Positions 24,641 to 38,387 of a DNA stretch of 64,000 nucleotides are shown here, in pieces. A program made the translations under genes and the position numbers. The notes under the pieces are model-generated. The model saw only the letters and a list, made by a program, of their open reading frames with translations. It did not search any database and was not told the DNA's origin. Position 1 is the first letter of the stretch, and each line of letters begins with the position of its first letter. This DNA is from Lytechinus variegatus (lineage: Eukaryota; Echinodermata; Echinoidea; Temnopleuroida; Toxopneustidae): positions 19,610,725 to 19,674,724 of the forward strand of contig NC_054748.1 in assembly GCF_018143015.1 (NCBI RefSeq), given 5' to 3'.

Positions 24641-26210
24641 ACTAGAACTGCAATCGTTTCAGAACGATGTGCATGCATTGACGCCTCTGATTTAATAGAG
24701 GGCAAGAAACAGAAAGAGATAGAAAGAAAACTGTAGATGATATACATTCTCAAAATATTAGAGGGCGCTATTTCTTAAAGGAATGGTCACTGATGCGTAA
24801 AACACAGTTAGATTATGTGAAATGATACAATTGGCAAACCCTGAAAATATGAGACAAAAATAAATTCAAAGGAAGTTATGGCAATTCAACTATTTTAAGA
24901 CTTTGCAATAGAGGGCGCTATTTCTAAAGTTATGGTCACTAATTATGGATAACATGTCTACCAAATTAGAATGAATTTTGATGAGGAACGGTGGCAGGGG
25001 AGGACTAACAAATATTACATGTTAATCAAATTGGATATTAGCACTTTTTGCTGTCCATAGGAAGTTACATTCTCGAGTAAAATTTTTTAGACCATATTGG
25101 CGGCCCATACGTGGTTGTTGAAAATGTGTGCATTGTGAGCAGTATACCATGTGTTCAGATTGACTTATCTTGAAATTTTCTGTTGTAACCTATGTCGTAT
25201 TTGGTATCACTGGAAAGAGTATTCCAATGCGGTGACATTGATACCACTTTTATTTGTGTGGAGGCAATAGACCGGAAGTAAATGCCATATAAAGAAAGAC
25301 ATTAAAAATGAAGGTTTTGCACAATAATTTTAAGCTACCGTCAGCAATTTGTTAGTTTCTGTTACAAAACATTAACGAACTGTTTAAGTATATATCAATA
25401 CTCATATCTGCCAAGTTAAAAAGAATAAGCTTCAATAATAAGGAAATAAGAGCAAGTTGAAGTTGTGCTGGCAGTAAAGTGCATTTTTGGGTATTTTGCT
25501 GATTTTCGGGAGCATTTTTGAGATATTTCGTCAGTTGTAAGGTATATATTTTTTTAAATGGCATGAAAGGGTATATCTTGAAGACCCTAAATCCAAGAAA
25601 AGGTACGGGTTTGGCCATGCATGACGCAATGAGGGGCATTCAAAGGTAAGCGTTTTTGAAACTTTAGAGGGCGTTATTTCAATGACAGAAGATCAATGAT
25701 GCGTGAAAACATAGTAGCATGTATGTTATGATACCGTGATCACTTTCTAAAAGAATGAGCGCAAAATGAATAAAAACACAAAAGTTACGGCCATTTTACG
25801 ATTTTTAGACATTACATTTCAATAAATATGAAGTTTTTGAAGGAAGGCTATTTCGGATTTGAATTTAAGGCATGAAGATGGCATTTTGAAGGTCAAGTTA
25901 TACGTCGCAGATGATGGAGCAACTCTTGGACTATCTATAGCAATTTGTTAGAAGTCTGTAGCATGCAGGATAACTGAGATATGAAAGAATGAAGAATGGT
26001 ATGCAAATGGACTTGAAATTGACAAAATGGCGCCTGGATGGTCATGCATGAGTGATTTTGGAAAATGGAAGACGAGAGGCACAACTAGGGATGCTGGACA
26101 ACATGTCTACCAAATTTGGATGAATTTGGATCAGGGACGGAGTCAGGGTAGAGCTAACAAAACCATGTGTTAAACAAATGGGATTTTGGTGGAAGAAGAA
26201 GAAGAAGAAG
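24641..26210 (-). repeat. Helentron unit 6 (short form, no 5' terminal block)
   Basis: 1570 bp, almost identical to units 5 and 7. This fits recent local duplication. Confidence 0.85.
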
Positions 26211-27780
26211 ACTAGAACTGCAATCGTTTCAGAACGATGTGCATGCATTGACGCCTCTGATTTAATAGAGGGCAAGAAACAGAAAGAGATAGAAAGAAAA
26301 CTGTAGATGATATACATTCTCAAAATATTAGAGGGCGCTATTTCTTAAAGGAATGGTCACTGATGCGTAAAACACAGTTAGATTATGTGAAATGATACAA
26401 TTGGCAAACCCTGAAAATATGAGACAAAAATAAATTCAAAGGAAGTTATGGCAATTCAACTATTTTAAGACTTTGCAATAGAGGGCGCTATTTCTAAAGT
26501 TATGGTCACTAATTATGGATAACATGTCTACCAAATTAGAATGAATTTTGATGAGGAACGGTGGCAGGGGAGGACTAACAAATATTACATGTTAATCAAA
26601 TTGGATATTAGCACTTTTTGCTGTCCATAGGAAGTTACATTCTCGAGTAAAATTTTTTAGACCATATTGGCGGCCCATACGTGGTTGTTGAAAATGTGTG
26701 CATTGTGAGCAGTATACCATGTGTTCAGATTGACTTATCTTGAAATTTTCTGTTGTAACCTATGTCGTATTTGGTATCACTGGAAAGAGTATTCCAATGC
26801 GGTGACATTGATACCACTTTTATTTGTGTGGAGGCAATAGACCGGAAGTAAATGCCATATAAAGAAAGACATTAAAAATGAAGGTTTTGCACAATAATTT
26901 TAAGCTACCGTCAGCAATTTGTTAGTTTCTGTTACAAAACATTAACGAACTGTTTAAGTATATATCAATACTCATATCTGCCAAGTTAAAAAGAATAAGC
27001 TTCAATAATAAGGAAATAAGAGCAAGTTGAAGTTGTGCTGGCAGTAAAGTGCATTTTTGGGTATTTTGCTGATTTTCGGGAGCATTTTTGAGATATTTCG
27101 TCAGTTGTAAGGTATATATTTTTTTAAATGGCATGAAAGGGTATATCTTGAAGACCCTAAATCCAAGAAAGGGTACGGGTTTGGCCATGCATGACGCAAT
27201 GAGGGGCATTCAAAGGTAAGCGTTTTTGAAACTTTAGAGGGCGCTATTTCAATGACGGAAGATCAATGATGCGTGAAAACTTAGTAGCATGTATGTTATG
27301 ATACCGTGATCACTTTCTAAAAGAATGAGCGCAAAATGAATAAAAACACAAAAGTTACGGCCATTTTACGATTTTTAGACATTACATTTCAATAAATATG
27401 AAGTTTTTGAAGGAAGGCTATTTCGGATTTGAATTTAAGGCATGAAGATGGCATTTTGAAGGTCAAGTTATACGTCGCAGATGATGGAGCAACTCTTGGA
27501 CTATCTATAGCAATTTGTTAGAAGTCTGTAGCATGCAGGATAACTGAGATATGAAAGAATGAAGAATGGTATGCAAATGGACTTGAAATTGACAAAATGG
27601 CGCCTGGATGGTCATGCATGAGTGATTTTGGAAAATGGAAGACGAGAGGCACAACTAGGGATGCTGGACAACATGTCTACCAAATTTGGATGAATTTGGA
27701 TCAGGGACGGAGTCAGGGTAGAGCTAACAAAACCATGTGTTAAACAAATGGGATTTTGGTGGAAGAAGAAGAAGAAGAAG
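26211..27780 (-). repeat. Helentron unit 7 (short form, no 5' terminal block)
   Basis: 1570 bp, almost identical to units 5 and 6. Confidence 0.85.
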
Positions 27781-29623
27781 ACTAGAACTGCAATCGTTTC
27801 AGAACGATGTGCATGCATTGACGCCTCTGATTTAATAGAGGGCAAGAAACAGGAGGAGATCAAGAGAAAACTCTAGATGATATACATTCTCAAAATATTA
27901 GAGGGCGCTATTTCTTAAAGGAATGGTCACTGATGCGTAAAACGCAGTTGGAGTATGTGAAATGATACAATTGGCAAACCCTGAAAACATGAGACCAAAA
28001 TGAATTCAAACAAGGAAGTTATGGCAATTTAACTATTTTAAGACTTTGCAATAGAGGGCGCTATTTCTAAAGGTTATGGTCCCTAATTATGGACAGTATG
28101 TCTACCAAATCAGAATGAATTTGGATGAGAAACGGAGGCAGGAGAGGACTAACAAAAATTACATGTTAATCAAATTGGATTTTGGCAGATTTTGCTTTTC
28201 ATAGGAAATTACATTCTCCAGTCAAACAAATTTCGTCCATTTTTAGACCATGTGGCCGCTGAAGAAAGAGAGAGAAAGACGCAAAGAGAGTAATAGAAAT
28301 AAGCATACAAATTCGCTGACAATTCATCAACGTAACCCAGTGTTAAGTACATATCAGAACGATGTGCATGCATAAACTGAGTTTATCGCCTTATTGGACA
28401 AATGGCGTGCCATAGGACGTTCAGTTCGTTTTTGCGCGAAACCGATGCAATAGACACTGTGTACAATTCTGTTGTTGGTAATGTGTACATAGTGAGCAGT
28501 ATACCATGTGTTCAGATTGACTTATCTTGAAATTTTCTGTTGTAACCTATGTCGTATTTGGTATCACTGAAAAGAGTATTCCAATGCGGTGACATTGATA
28601 CCACTTTTATTTGTGCGCAGGCAATAGACCGGAAGTAAATGCCATATAAAGAAAGACATTAAAAATGAAGGTTTTGCACAATAATTTGAAGCTGACGTCA
28701 GATTTTTGTCAGTTTTTGTTACAAAAGGTTCACGAACGGTTGAAGTATATATCAATACTCATATCAGCCAAGTTAGAAAGAATAAGCTTCAATAATAAGG
28801 AAATAAGAGCAAGTTGAAGTTGTGCTGGCATTAAAGTGCAATTTGGGGTATTTTGCTGATTTTCGGGAGCATTTTTCAGATATTTCGTCAGTTGTAAGGT
28901 ATATATTTTTTTAAATGGCATGAAAGATCATATCTTGAAGACCCTAAATTCAAAAAAGGGTACGGGTTTGGCCACGCATGACGCAATGAGGAGCATTCAA
29001 AGGTAAGCGTTTTTTAAACTTTAGAGGGCGCTATTTCGATGACGGAAGATCAATGATGCGTGAAAACTCAGTAGCTTGTATGTTATGATACCGTAATCAA
29101 TTCTTGAAATAATGAGTTCAAAATGAATCAAAACAAGAAAGTTATGGCCATTTTACGAATTTTTGACTTTACATTTCAATAAATATGACGTTTTTGAAGG
29201 AAGGCTATTTCGGATTTGAATTTAGGACATGAAGATGGCATTTTGAAGGTCAGGTTATACGTCGCAGATGATAGAGAAACTCTTGGACTATCTATAGCAA
29301 TTTGTTAGAAGTCTGTAGCATGCAGGATAATTGAGATATGAAAGAATGAAGAATGGTATGCAAATGGACTTGAAATTGACAAAATGGCGCCTGGATGGTC
29401 ATGCATGAGTGATTTTGGAAAATGGAAGACGAGAGGCACAACTAGGGATGCTGGACAACATGTCTACCAAATTTGGATGAATTTGGATGAGGGACGGAGT
29501 CAGGGTAGAGCTAACAAAATCATGTATTAAACAAATGGGATTTTGGTGGAAGAAGAAGAAGAAGATTACGGAATAGGAATATGGAACAAGAACAATGCAT
29601 TGTCGCCATTGGGCGTCAATGCA
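27781..29623 (-). repeat. Helentron unit 8 (long form, complete 5' end)
   Basis: 1843 bp. It has the long block and ends with the full 65-bp 5' terminus, joined precisely to the CTAG of unit 9. Confidence 0.85.
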
Positions 29624-31196
29624 ACTAGAACTGCAATCGTTTCAGAACGATGTGCATGCATTGACGCCTCTGATTTAATAGAGGGCAAGAAACAGAAAGA
29701 GATAGAAAGAAAACTGTAGATGATATACATTCTCAAAATATTAGAGGGCGCTATTTCTTAAAGGAATGGTCACTGATGCGTAAAACACAGTTAGATTATG
29801 TGAAATGATACAATTGGCAAACCCTGAAAATATGAGACAAAAATAAATTCAAAGGAAGTTATGGCAATTCAACTATTTTAAGACTTTGCAATAGAGGGCG
29901 CTATTTCTAAAGTTATGGTCACTAATTATGGATAACATGTCTACCAAATTAGAATGAATTTTGATGAGGAACGGTGGCAGGGGAGGACTAACAAATATTA
30001 CATGTTAATCAAATTGGATATTAGCACTTTTTGCTGTCCATAGGAAGTTACATTCTCGAGTAAAATTTTTTAGACCATATTGGCGGCCCATACGTGGTTG
30101 TTGAAAATGTGTGCATTGTGAGCAGTATACCATGTGTTCAGATTGACTTATCTTGAAATTTTCTGTTGTAACCTATGTCGTATTTGGTATCACTGGAAAG
30201 AGTATTCCAATGCGGTGACATTGATACCACTTTTATTTGTGTGGAGGCAATAGACCGGAAGTAAATGCCATATAAAGAAAGACATTAAAAATGAAGGTTT
30301 TGCACAATAATTTTAAGCTACCGTCAGCAATTTGTTAGTTTCTGTTACAAAACATTAACGAACTGTTTAAGTATATATCAATACTCATATCTGCCAAGTT
30401 AAAAAGAATAAGCTTCAATAATAAGGAAATAAGAGCAAGTTGAAGTTGTGCTGGCAGTAAAGTGCATTTTTGGGTATTTTGCTGATTTTCGGGAGCATTT
30501 TTGAGATATTTCGTCAGTTGTAAGGTATATATTTTTTTAAATGGCATGAAAGGGTATATCTTGAAGACCCTAAATCCAAGAAAGGGTACGGGTTTGGCCA
30601 TGCATGACGCAATGAGGGGCATTCAAAGGTAAGCGTTTTTGAAACTTTAGAGGGCGCTATTTCAATGACGGAAGATCAATGATGCGTGAAAACTTAGTAG
30701 CATGTATGTTATGATACCGTGATCACTTTCTAAAAGAATGAGCGCAAAATGAATAAAAACACAAAAGTTACGGCCATTTTACGATTTTTAGACATTACAT
30801 TTCAATAAATATGAAGTTTTTGAAGGAAGGCTATTTCGGATTTGAATTTAAGGCATGAAGATGGCATTTTGAAGGTCAAGTTATACGTCGCAGATGATGG
30901 AGCAACTCTTGGACTATCTATAGCAATTTGTTAGAAGTCTGTAGCATGCAGGATAACTGAGATATGAAAGAATGAAGAATGGTATGCAAATGGACTTGAA
31001 ATTGACAAAATGGCGCCTGGATGGTCATGCATGAGTGATTTTGGAAAATGGAAGACGAGAGGCACAACTAGGGATGCTGGACAACATGTCTACCAAATTT
31101 GGATGAATTTGGATCAGGGACGGAGTCAGGGTAGAGCTAACAAAACCATGTGTTAAACAAATGGGATTTTGGTGGAAGAAGAAGAAGAAGAAGAAG
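29624..31196 (-). repeat. Helentron unit 9 (short form, no 5' terminal block)
   Basis: 1573 bp. One more GAA repeat than units 4-7 explains the length difference. Confidence 0.85.
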
Positions 31197-33006
31197 ACTA
31201 GAACTGCAATCGTTTCAGAACGATGTGCATGCATTGACGCCTCTGATTTAATAGAGGGCAAGAAAAAAAAAGAGATAGAAAGAAAACTGTAGATGATTTA
31301 CATTCTCAAAATATTAGAGGGCGCTATTTCTTAAAGGAATGGTCACTGATGCGTAAAACACAGTTAGATTATGTGAAATGATACAATTGGCAAACCCTGA
31401 AAATATGAGACAAAAATAAATTCAAAGGAAGTTACGGCAATTCAACTATTTTAAGACTTTGCAATAGAGGGCGCTATTTCTAAAGTTATGGTCACTAATT
31501 ATGGATAACATGTCTACCAAATTAGAATGAATTTTGATGAGGAACGGTGGCAGGGGAGGACTAACAAATATTACATGTTAATCAAATTGGATATTAGCAC
31601 ATTTTGCTGTCCATAGGAAGTTACATTCTCGAGTAAAATTTTTTAGACCATATTGGCGGCCCATACGTGGTTGTTGAAAATGTGTGCATTGTGAGCAGTA
31701 TACCATGTGTTCAGATTGACTTATCTTGAAATTTTCTGTTGTAACCTATGTCGTATTTGGTATCACTGGAAAGAGTATTCCAATGCGGTGACATTGATAC
31801 CACTTTTATTTGTGTGGAAGCAATAGACCGGAAGTAAATGCCATATAAAGAAAGACATTAAAAATGAAGGTTTTGCACAATAATTTTAAGCTACCGTCAG
31901 CAATTTGTTAGTTTCTGTTACAAAACATTAACGAACTGTTTAAGTATATATCAATACTCATATCTGCCAAGTTAAAAAGAATAAGCTTCAATAATAAGGA
32001 AATAAGAGCAAGTTGAAGTTGTGCTGGCAGTAAAGTGCATTTTTGGGTATTTTGCTGATTTTCGGGAGCATTTTTGAGATATTTCGTCAGTTGTAAGGTA
32101 TATATTTTTTTAAATGGCATGAAAGGGCATATCTTAAAGACCCTAAATCCAAGAAAGGGTACGGGTTTGGCCATGCATGACGCAATGAGGGGCATTCAAA
32201 GGTAAGCGTTTTTGAAACTTTAGAGGGCGCTATTTCAATGACGGAAGATCAATGATGCGTGAAAACTTAGTAGCATGTATGTTATGATACCGTGATCAAT
32301 TTCTAAAAAAATGAGCGCAAAATGAATAAAAACACAAAAGTTACGGCCATTTTACGACTTTTAGACATTACATTTCAATAAATATGAAGTTTTTGAAGGA
32401 AGGCTATTTCGGATTTGAATTTAAGGCATGAAGATGGCATTTTGAAGGTCAAGTTATACGTCGCAGATGATGGAGCAACTCTTGGACTATCTATAGCAAT
32501 TTGTTAGAAGTCTGTAGCATGCAGGATAACTGAGATATGAAAGAATGAAGAATGGTATGCAAATGGACTTGAAATTGACAAAATGGCGCCTGGATGGTCA
32601 TGCATGAGTGATTTTGGAAAATGGAAGACGAGAGGCACAACTAGGGATGCTGGACAACATGTCTACCAAATTTGGATGAATTTGGATGAGGGACGGAGTC
32701 AGGGTAGAGCTAACAAAACCATGTGTTAAACAAATGGGATTTTGGTGGAAGAAGAAGAAGAAGAAGAAGAAGAAGAAGAAGAAGAAGATTACGGAATAGG
32801 AATATGGAACAAGAACAATGCATTGTCGCCATTGGGCGTCAATGCAAAGAAGAAGAAGAAGAAGAAGATTACGGAATAGGAATATGGAACAAGAACAATG
32901 CATTGTCGCCATTGGGCGTCAATGCAAAGAAGAAGATTACGGAATAGGAATATGGAACAAGAACAATGCATTGTCGCCATTGGGCGTCAATGCAAAGAAG
33001 AAGAAG
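31197..33006 (-). repeat. Helentron unit 10 (short form, three stacked 5' ends)
   Basis: 1810 bp. Three 5' terminal blocks are separated by GAA runs of different length (ending at 32846, 32926 and 32994). A further GAA run at 32995-33006 touches the next CTAG. Confidence 0.85.
32748..33006. repeat. VNTR of stacked Helentron 5' ends in unit 10
   Basis: GAA runs alternate with a ~60-bp block that begins 'gattacggaataggaatatg' and ends 'gggcgtcaatgca'. Three blocks. Confidence 0.85.
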
Positions 33007-34754
33007 ACTAGAACTGCAATCGTTTCAGAACGATGTGCATGCATTGACGCCTCTGATTTAATAGAGGGCAAGAAACAGGAGGAGATCAAGAGAAAACTCT
33101 AGATGATATACATTCTCAAAATATTAGAGGGCGCTATTTCTTAAAGGAATGATCACTGATGCGTAAAACACAGTTGGAGTATGTGAAATGATACAATTGG
33201 CAAACCCTGAAAACATGAGACCAAAATAAATTCAAACAAGGAAGTTATGGCAATTTAACTATTTCAAGACTTTGCAATAGAAGGCGCTTTTTCTAAAGGT
33301 TATGGTCCCTAATTATGGACAGTATGTCTACCAAATCAGAATGAATTTGGATGAGAAACGGAGGCAGGAGAGGACTAACAAAAATTACATGTTAATCAAA
33401 TTGGATTTTGGCAGATTTTGCCTTCCATAGGAAGTTACATTCTCGAGTCAAACAGATTTCGTCCATTTTTAGACCATGTGGCCGCTAAACAAAGAGAGAG
33501 AGAGAGAGAGAGAGAGAGATAAAGACGTAGAGAGAGTAATAGAAATAAGCATACAAATTCACTGACAATTCATTAACGTAACGTAAGTACATATCAGAAC
33601 GATGTGCATGCATGAACTGAGTTTATCAATGCAATAGACACTGTGTACAATTCTGTTGTTGATAATGTGTGCATTGTGAGATGTATACCATGTGTTCAGA
33701 TTGACTTATCTTGAAATTTTCTGTTGTAACCTATGTCGTATTTGGTATCACTGGAAAGAGTATTCCAATGCAGTGACATTGATACCACTTTTATTTGTGC
33801 GCAGGCAACAGACCGGAAGTAAATGCCATGTAAAGAAAGACATTAAAAATTAAGGTTTTGCACAATAATTTGAAGCTGACGTCAGATTTTTGTCAGTTTC
33901 TGTTACAAAAGGTTGACGAACGGTTGAAGTATATATCAATACTCATATCTGCCAAGTTAGAAAGAATAAGCTTCAATAATAAGGAAATAAGAGCAAGTTG
34001 AAGTTGTGCTGGCATTAAAGTGCATTTTGGGGTATTTTGCTGATTTTCGGGAGCATTTTTCAGATATTTCGTCAGTTGTAAGGTATATATTTTTTTTAAT
34101 GGCATGAAAGGGCATATCTTGGAGACCCTAAATTCAAAAAAGGGTACGGGTTTGGCCATGCATGACGCAATGAGGAGCATTCAAAGGTAAGTGTTTTTGA
34201 AACTTTAGAGGGCGCTATTTCAATGACGAAAAATCAGTGATGCGTGAAAACTGAGTAGTATGTATGATATGGTACTGTAATCAACTCCTGAATATATGAG
34301 CTCGAAATGAATAAAAACAAGAAAATTATGGCCATTTTACGATTTTTTGACTTTACATTTTAATAAATATGAAGTTTTTGAAGGAAGGCTATTTCGGATT
34401 TGAATTTAAGGCATGAAGATGGCATTTTGAAGGTCAGGTTATACGTCGCAGATGATGGAGCAACTCTTGGACTATCTATAGCAATTTGTTAGAAGTCTGT
34501 AGCATGCAGGATAACTGAGATATGAAAGAATGAAGAATGGTATGCAAATGGACTTGAAATGGACAAAATGGCGCCTGGATGGTCATGCATGAGTGATTTT
34601 GGAAAATGGAAGACGAGAGGCACAACTAGGGATGCTGGACAACATGTCTACCAAATTTGGATGAATTTGGATGAAGGACGGAGCCAGGGTAGAGCTAACA
34701 AAATCATGTATTAAACAAATGGGATTTTGGTGGAAGAAGAAGAAGAAGAAGAAG
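33007..34754 (-). repeat. Helentron unit 11 (long form with ~50-bp loss, no 5' block)
   Basis: 1748 bp, related to unit 3 by the same internal deletion. It has an expanded GA run at about 33494-33520. Confidence 0.8.
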
Positions 34755-36333
34755 ACTAGAACTGCAATCGTTTCAGAACGATGTGCATGCATTGACGCCT
34801 CTGATTTAATAGAGGGCAAGAAACAAAAAGAGATAGAAAGAAAACTGTAGATGATATACATTCTCAAAATATTAGAGGGCGCTATTTCTTAAAGGAATGG
34901 TCACTGATGCGTAAAACACAGTTAGATTATGTGAAATGATACAATTGGCAAACCCTGAAAATATGAGACAAAAGTAAATTCAAAGGAAGTTACGGCAATT
35001 CAACTATTTTAAGACTTTGCAATAGAGGGCGCTATTTCTAAAGTTATGGTCACTAATTATGGATAACATGTCTACCAAATTAGAATGAATTTGGATGAGG
35101 AACGGTGGCAGGGGAGGACTAACAAATATTACATGTTAATCAAATTGGATATTAGCACATTTTGCTGTCCATAGGAAGTTACATTCTCGAGTAAAATTTT
35201 TTAGACCATATTGGCGGCCCATACGTGGTTGTTGAAAATGTGTGCATTGTGAGCAGTATACCATGTGTTCAGATTGACTTATCTTGAAATTTTCTGTTGT
35301 AACCTATGTCGTATTTGGTATCACTGGAAAGAGTATCCCAATGCGGTGACATTGATACCACTTTTATTTGTGTGGAAGCAATAGACCGGAAGTAAATGCC
35401 ATATAAAGAAAGACATTAAAAATGAAGGTTTTGCACAATAATTTTAAGCTACCGTCAGCAATTTGTTAGTTTCTGTTACAAAACATTAACGAACTGTTTA
35501 AGTATATATCAATACTCATATCTGCCAAGTTAAAAAGAATAAGCTTCAATAATAAGGAAATAAGAGCAAGTTGAAGTTGTGCTGGCAGTAAAGTGCATTT
35601 TTGGGTATTTTGCTGATTTTCGGGAGCATTTTTCAGATATTTCGTCAGTTGTAAGGTTTATATTTTTTTAAATGGCATGAAAGGGCATATCTTAAAGACC
35701 CTAAATCCAAGAAAGGGTACGGGTTTGGCCATGCATGACGCAATGAGGGGCATTCAAAGGTAAGCGTTTTTGAAACTTTAGAGGGCGCTATTTCAATGAC
35801 GGAAGATCAATGATGCGTGAAAACTTAGTAGCATGTATGTTATGATACCGTGATCAATTTCTAAAAGAATGAGCGCAAAATGAATAAAAACACAAAAGTT
35901 ACGGCCATTTTACGACTTTTAGACATTACATTTCAATAAATATGAAGTTTTTGAAGGAAGGCTATTTCGGATTTGAATTTAAGGCATGAAGATGGCATTT
36001 TGAAGGTCAAGTTATACGTCGCAGATGATGGAGCAACTCTTGGACTATCTATAGCAATTTGTTAGAAGTCTGTAGCATGCAGGATAACTGAGATATGAAA
36101 GAATGAAGAATGGTATGCAAATGGACTTGAAATTGACAAAATGGCGCCTGGATGGTCATGCATGAGTGATTTTGGAAAATGGAAGACGAGAGGCACAACT
36201 AGGGATGCTGGACAACATGTCTACCAAATTTGGATGAATTTGGATGAGGGACGGAGTCAGGGTAGAGCTAACAAAACCATGTGTTAAACAAATGGGATTT
36301 TGGTGGAAGAAGAAGAAGAAGAAGAAGAAGAAG
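34755..36333 (-). repeat. Helentron unit 12 (short form, no 5' terminal block)
   Basis: 1579 bp with a longer GAA run than units 4-7, joined to the CTAG of unit 13. Confidence 0.85.
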
Positions 36334-38387
36334 ACTAGAACTGCAATCGTTTCAGAACGATGTGCATGCATTGACGCCTCTGATTTAATAGAGGGCAAGA
36401 AACAGGAGGAGATCAAGAGAAAACTCTAGATGATATACATTCTCAAAATGTTAGAGGGCGCTATTTCTTAAAGGAATGATCACTGATGCGTAAAACACAG
36501 TTGGAGTATGTGAAATGATACAATTGGCAAACCCTGAAAACATGAGACCAAAATAAATTCAAACAAGGAAGTTATGGCAATTTAACTATTTCAAGACTTT
36601 GCAATAGAAGGCACTATTTCTAAAGGTTACGGTCCCTAATTATGGACAGTATGTCTACCAAATCAGAATGAATTTGGATGAGAAACGGAGGCAGGAGAGG
36701 ACTAACAAAAATTACATGTTAATCAAATTGGATTTTGGCAGATTTTGCTTTTCATAGGAAATTACATTCTCGAGTCAAACAAATTTCGTCCATTTTTAGA
36801 CCAGGTGGCCGCTGAAGAAAGAGAGAGAGAGAAAGACGCAGAGAGAGTAATAGAAATAAGCATACAAATTCGCTGACAATTCATCAACGTAACCCAGTGT
36901 TAAGTACATATCAGAACGATGTGCATGCATAAACTGAGTTTATCGCCTTATTGGACAAATGGCGTGCCATAGTACGTTCAGTTCGTTTTTGCGCGAAACC
37001 GATGCAATAGACACTGTGTACAATTCTGTTGTTGATAATGTGTACATAGTGAGCAGTATACCATGTGTTCAGATTGACTTATCTTGAAATTTTCTGTTGT
37101 AACCTATGTCGTATTTGGTATCACTGGAAAGAGTATTCCAATGCGGTGACATTGATACCACTTTTATTTGTGCGCAGGCAATAGACCGGAAGTAAATGCC
37201 ATATAAAGAACGACATTAAAAATGAAGGATTTGCACAATAATTTTAAGCTGACGTCATCAATTTGTTAGTTTCTGTTACAAAACATTAACGAACTGTTGA
37301 AGTATATATCAATACTCAGATCTGCCAAGTTAGAAAGAATAAGCTTCAATAATAAGGAAATAAGAGCAAGTTGAAGTTGTGCTGGCATTAAAGTGCCTTT
37401 TGGGGTATTTTGCTGATTTTCGGGAGCATTTTTCAGATATTTCGTCAGTTGTAAGGTATATATTTTTTTAAATGGCATGAAAGGGCATATCTTGAAGACC
37501 CTAAATCCAAGAAAGGGTACGGGTTTGGCCATGCATGACGCAATGAGGAGCATTCAAAGGTAAGTGTTTTTAAAACTTTAGAGGGCGCTATTTCAATGAC
37601 GAAAAATCAGTGATGCGTAAAAACTGAGTAGTATGTATGATATGGTACTGTAATCAACTCCTGAATATATGAGCTCGAAATGAATAAAAACAAGAAAATT
37701 ATGGCCATTTTACGATTTTTTGACTTTACATTTTAATAAATATGAAGTTTTTGAAGGAAGGCTATTTCGGATTTGAATTTAAGGCATGAAGATGGCATTT
37801 TGAAGGTCAAGTTATACGTCGCAGATGACGGAGCAACTCTTGGACTATCTATAGCAATTTGTTAGAAGTCTTTAGCATGCAGGATAACTGAGATATGAAA
37901 GAATGAAGAATGGTATGCAAATGGACTTGAAATTGACAAAATGGCGCCTGGATGGTCATGCATGAGTGATTTTGGAAAATGGAAGACGAGAGGCACAACT
38001 AGGGATGCTGGACAACATGTCTACCAAATTTGGTTGAATTTGGATGAAGGACGGAGTCAGGGTAGAGCTAACAAAACCATGTGTTAAACAAATGGGATTT
38101 TGGTGGAAGAAGAAGAAGAAGATTACGGAATAGGAATATGGAACAAGAACAATGCATTGTCGCCATTGGGCGTCAATGCAAAGAAGAAGAAGATTACGGA
38201 ATAGGAATATGGAACAAGAACAATGCATTGTCGCCATTGGGCGTCAATGCAAAGAAGATTACGGAATAGGAATATGGAACAAGAACAATGCATTGTCGCC
38301 ATTGGGCGTCAATGCAAAGAAGAAGAAGATTACGGAATAGGAATATGGAACAAGAACAATGCATTGTCGCCATTGGGCGTCAATGCA
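36334..38387 (-). repeat. Helentron unit 13 (long form, four stacked 5' ends)
   Basis: 2054 bp. The body is nearly identical to unit 1, about 20 kb away. Four 5' terminal blocks end at 38180, 38251, 38316 and 38387. Confidence 0.85.
38105..38387. repeat. VNTR of stacked Helentron 5' ends in unit 13
   Basis: Four blocks with 65- or 71-bp spacing; the spacing differs only by the number of GAA triplets. Confidence 0.85.

Noticed and set aside
32723-33102. Arginine- and glutamate-rich frames across the GAA runs
   Set aside because: Translations of the microsatellite and terminal blocks only.
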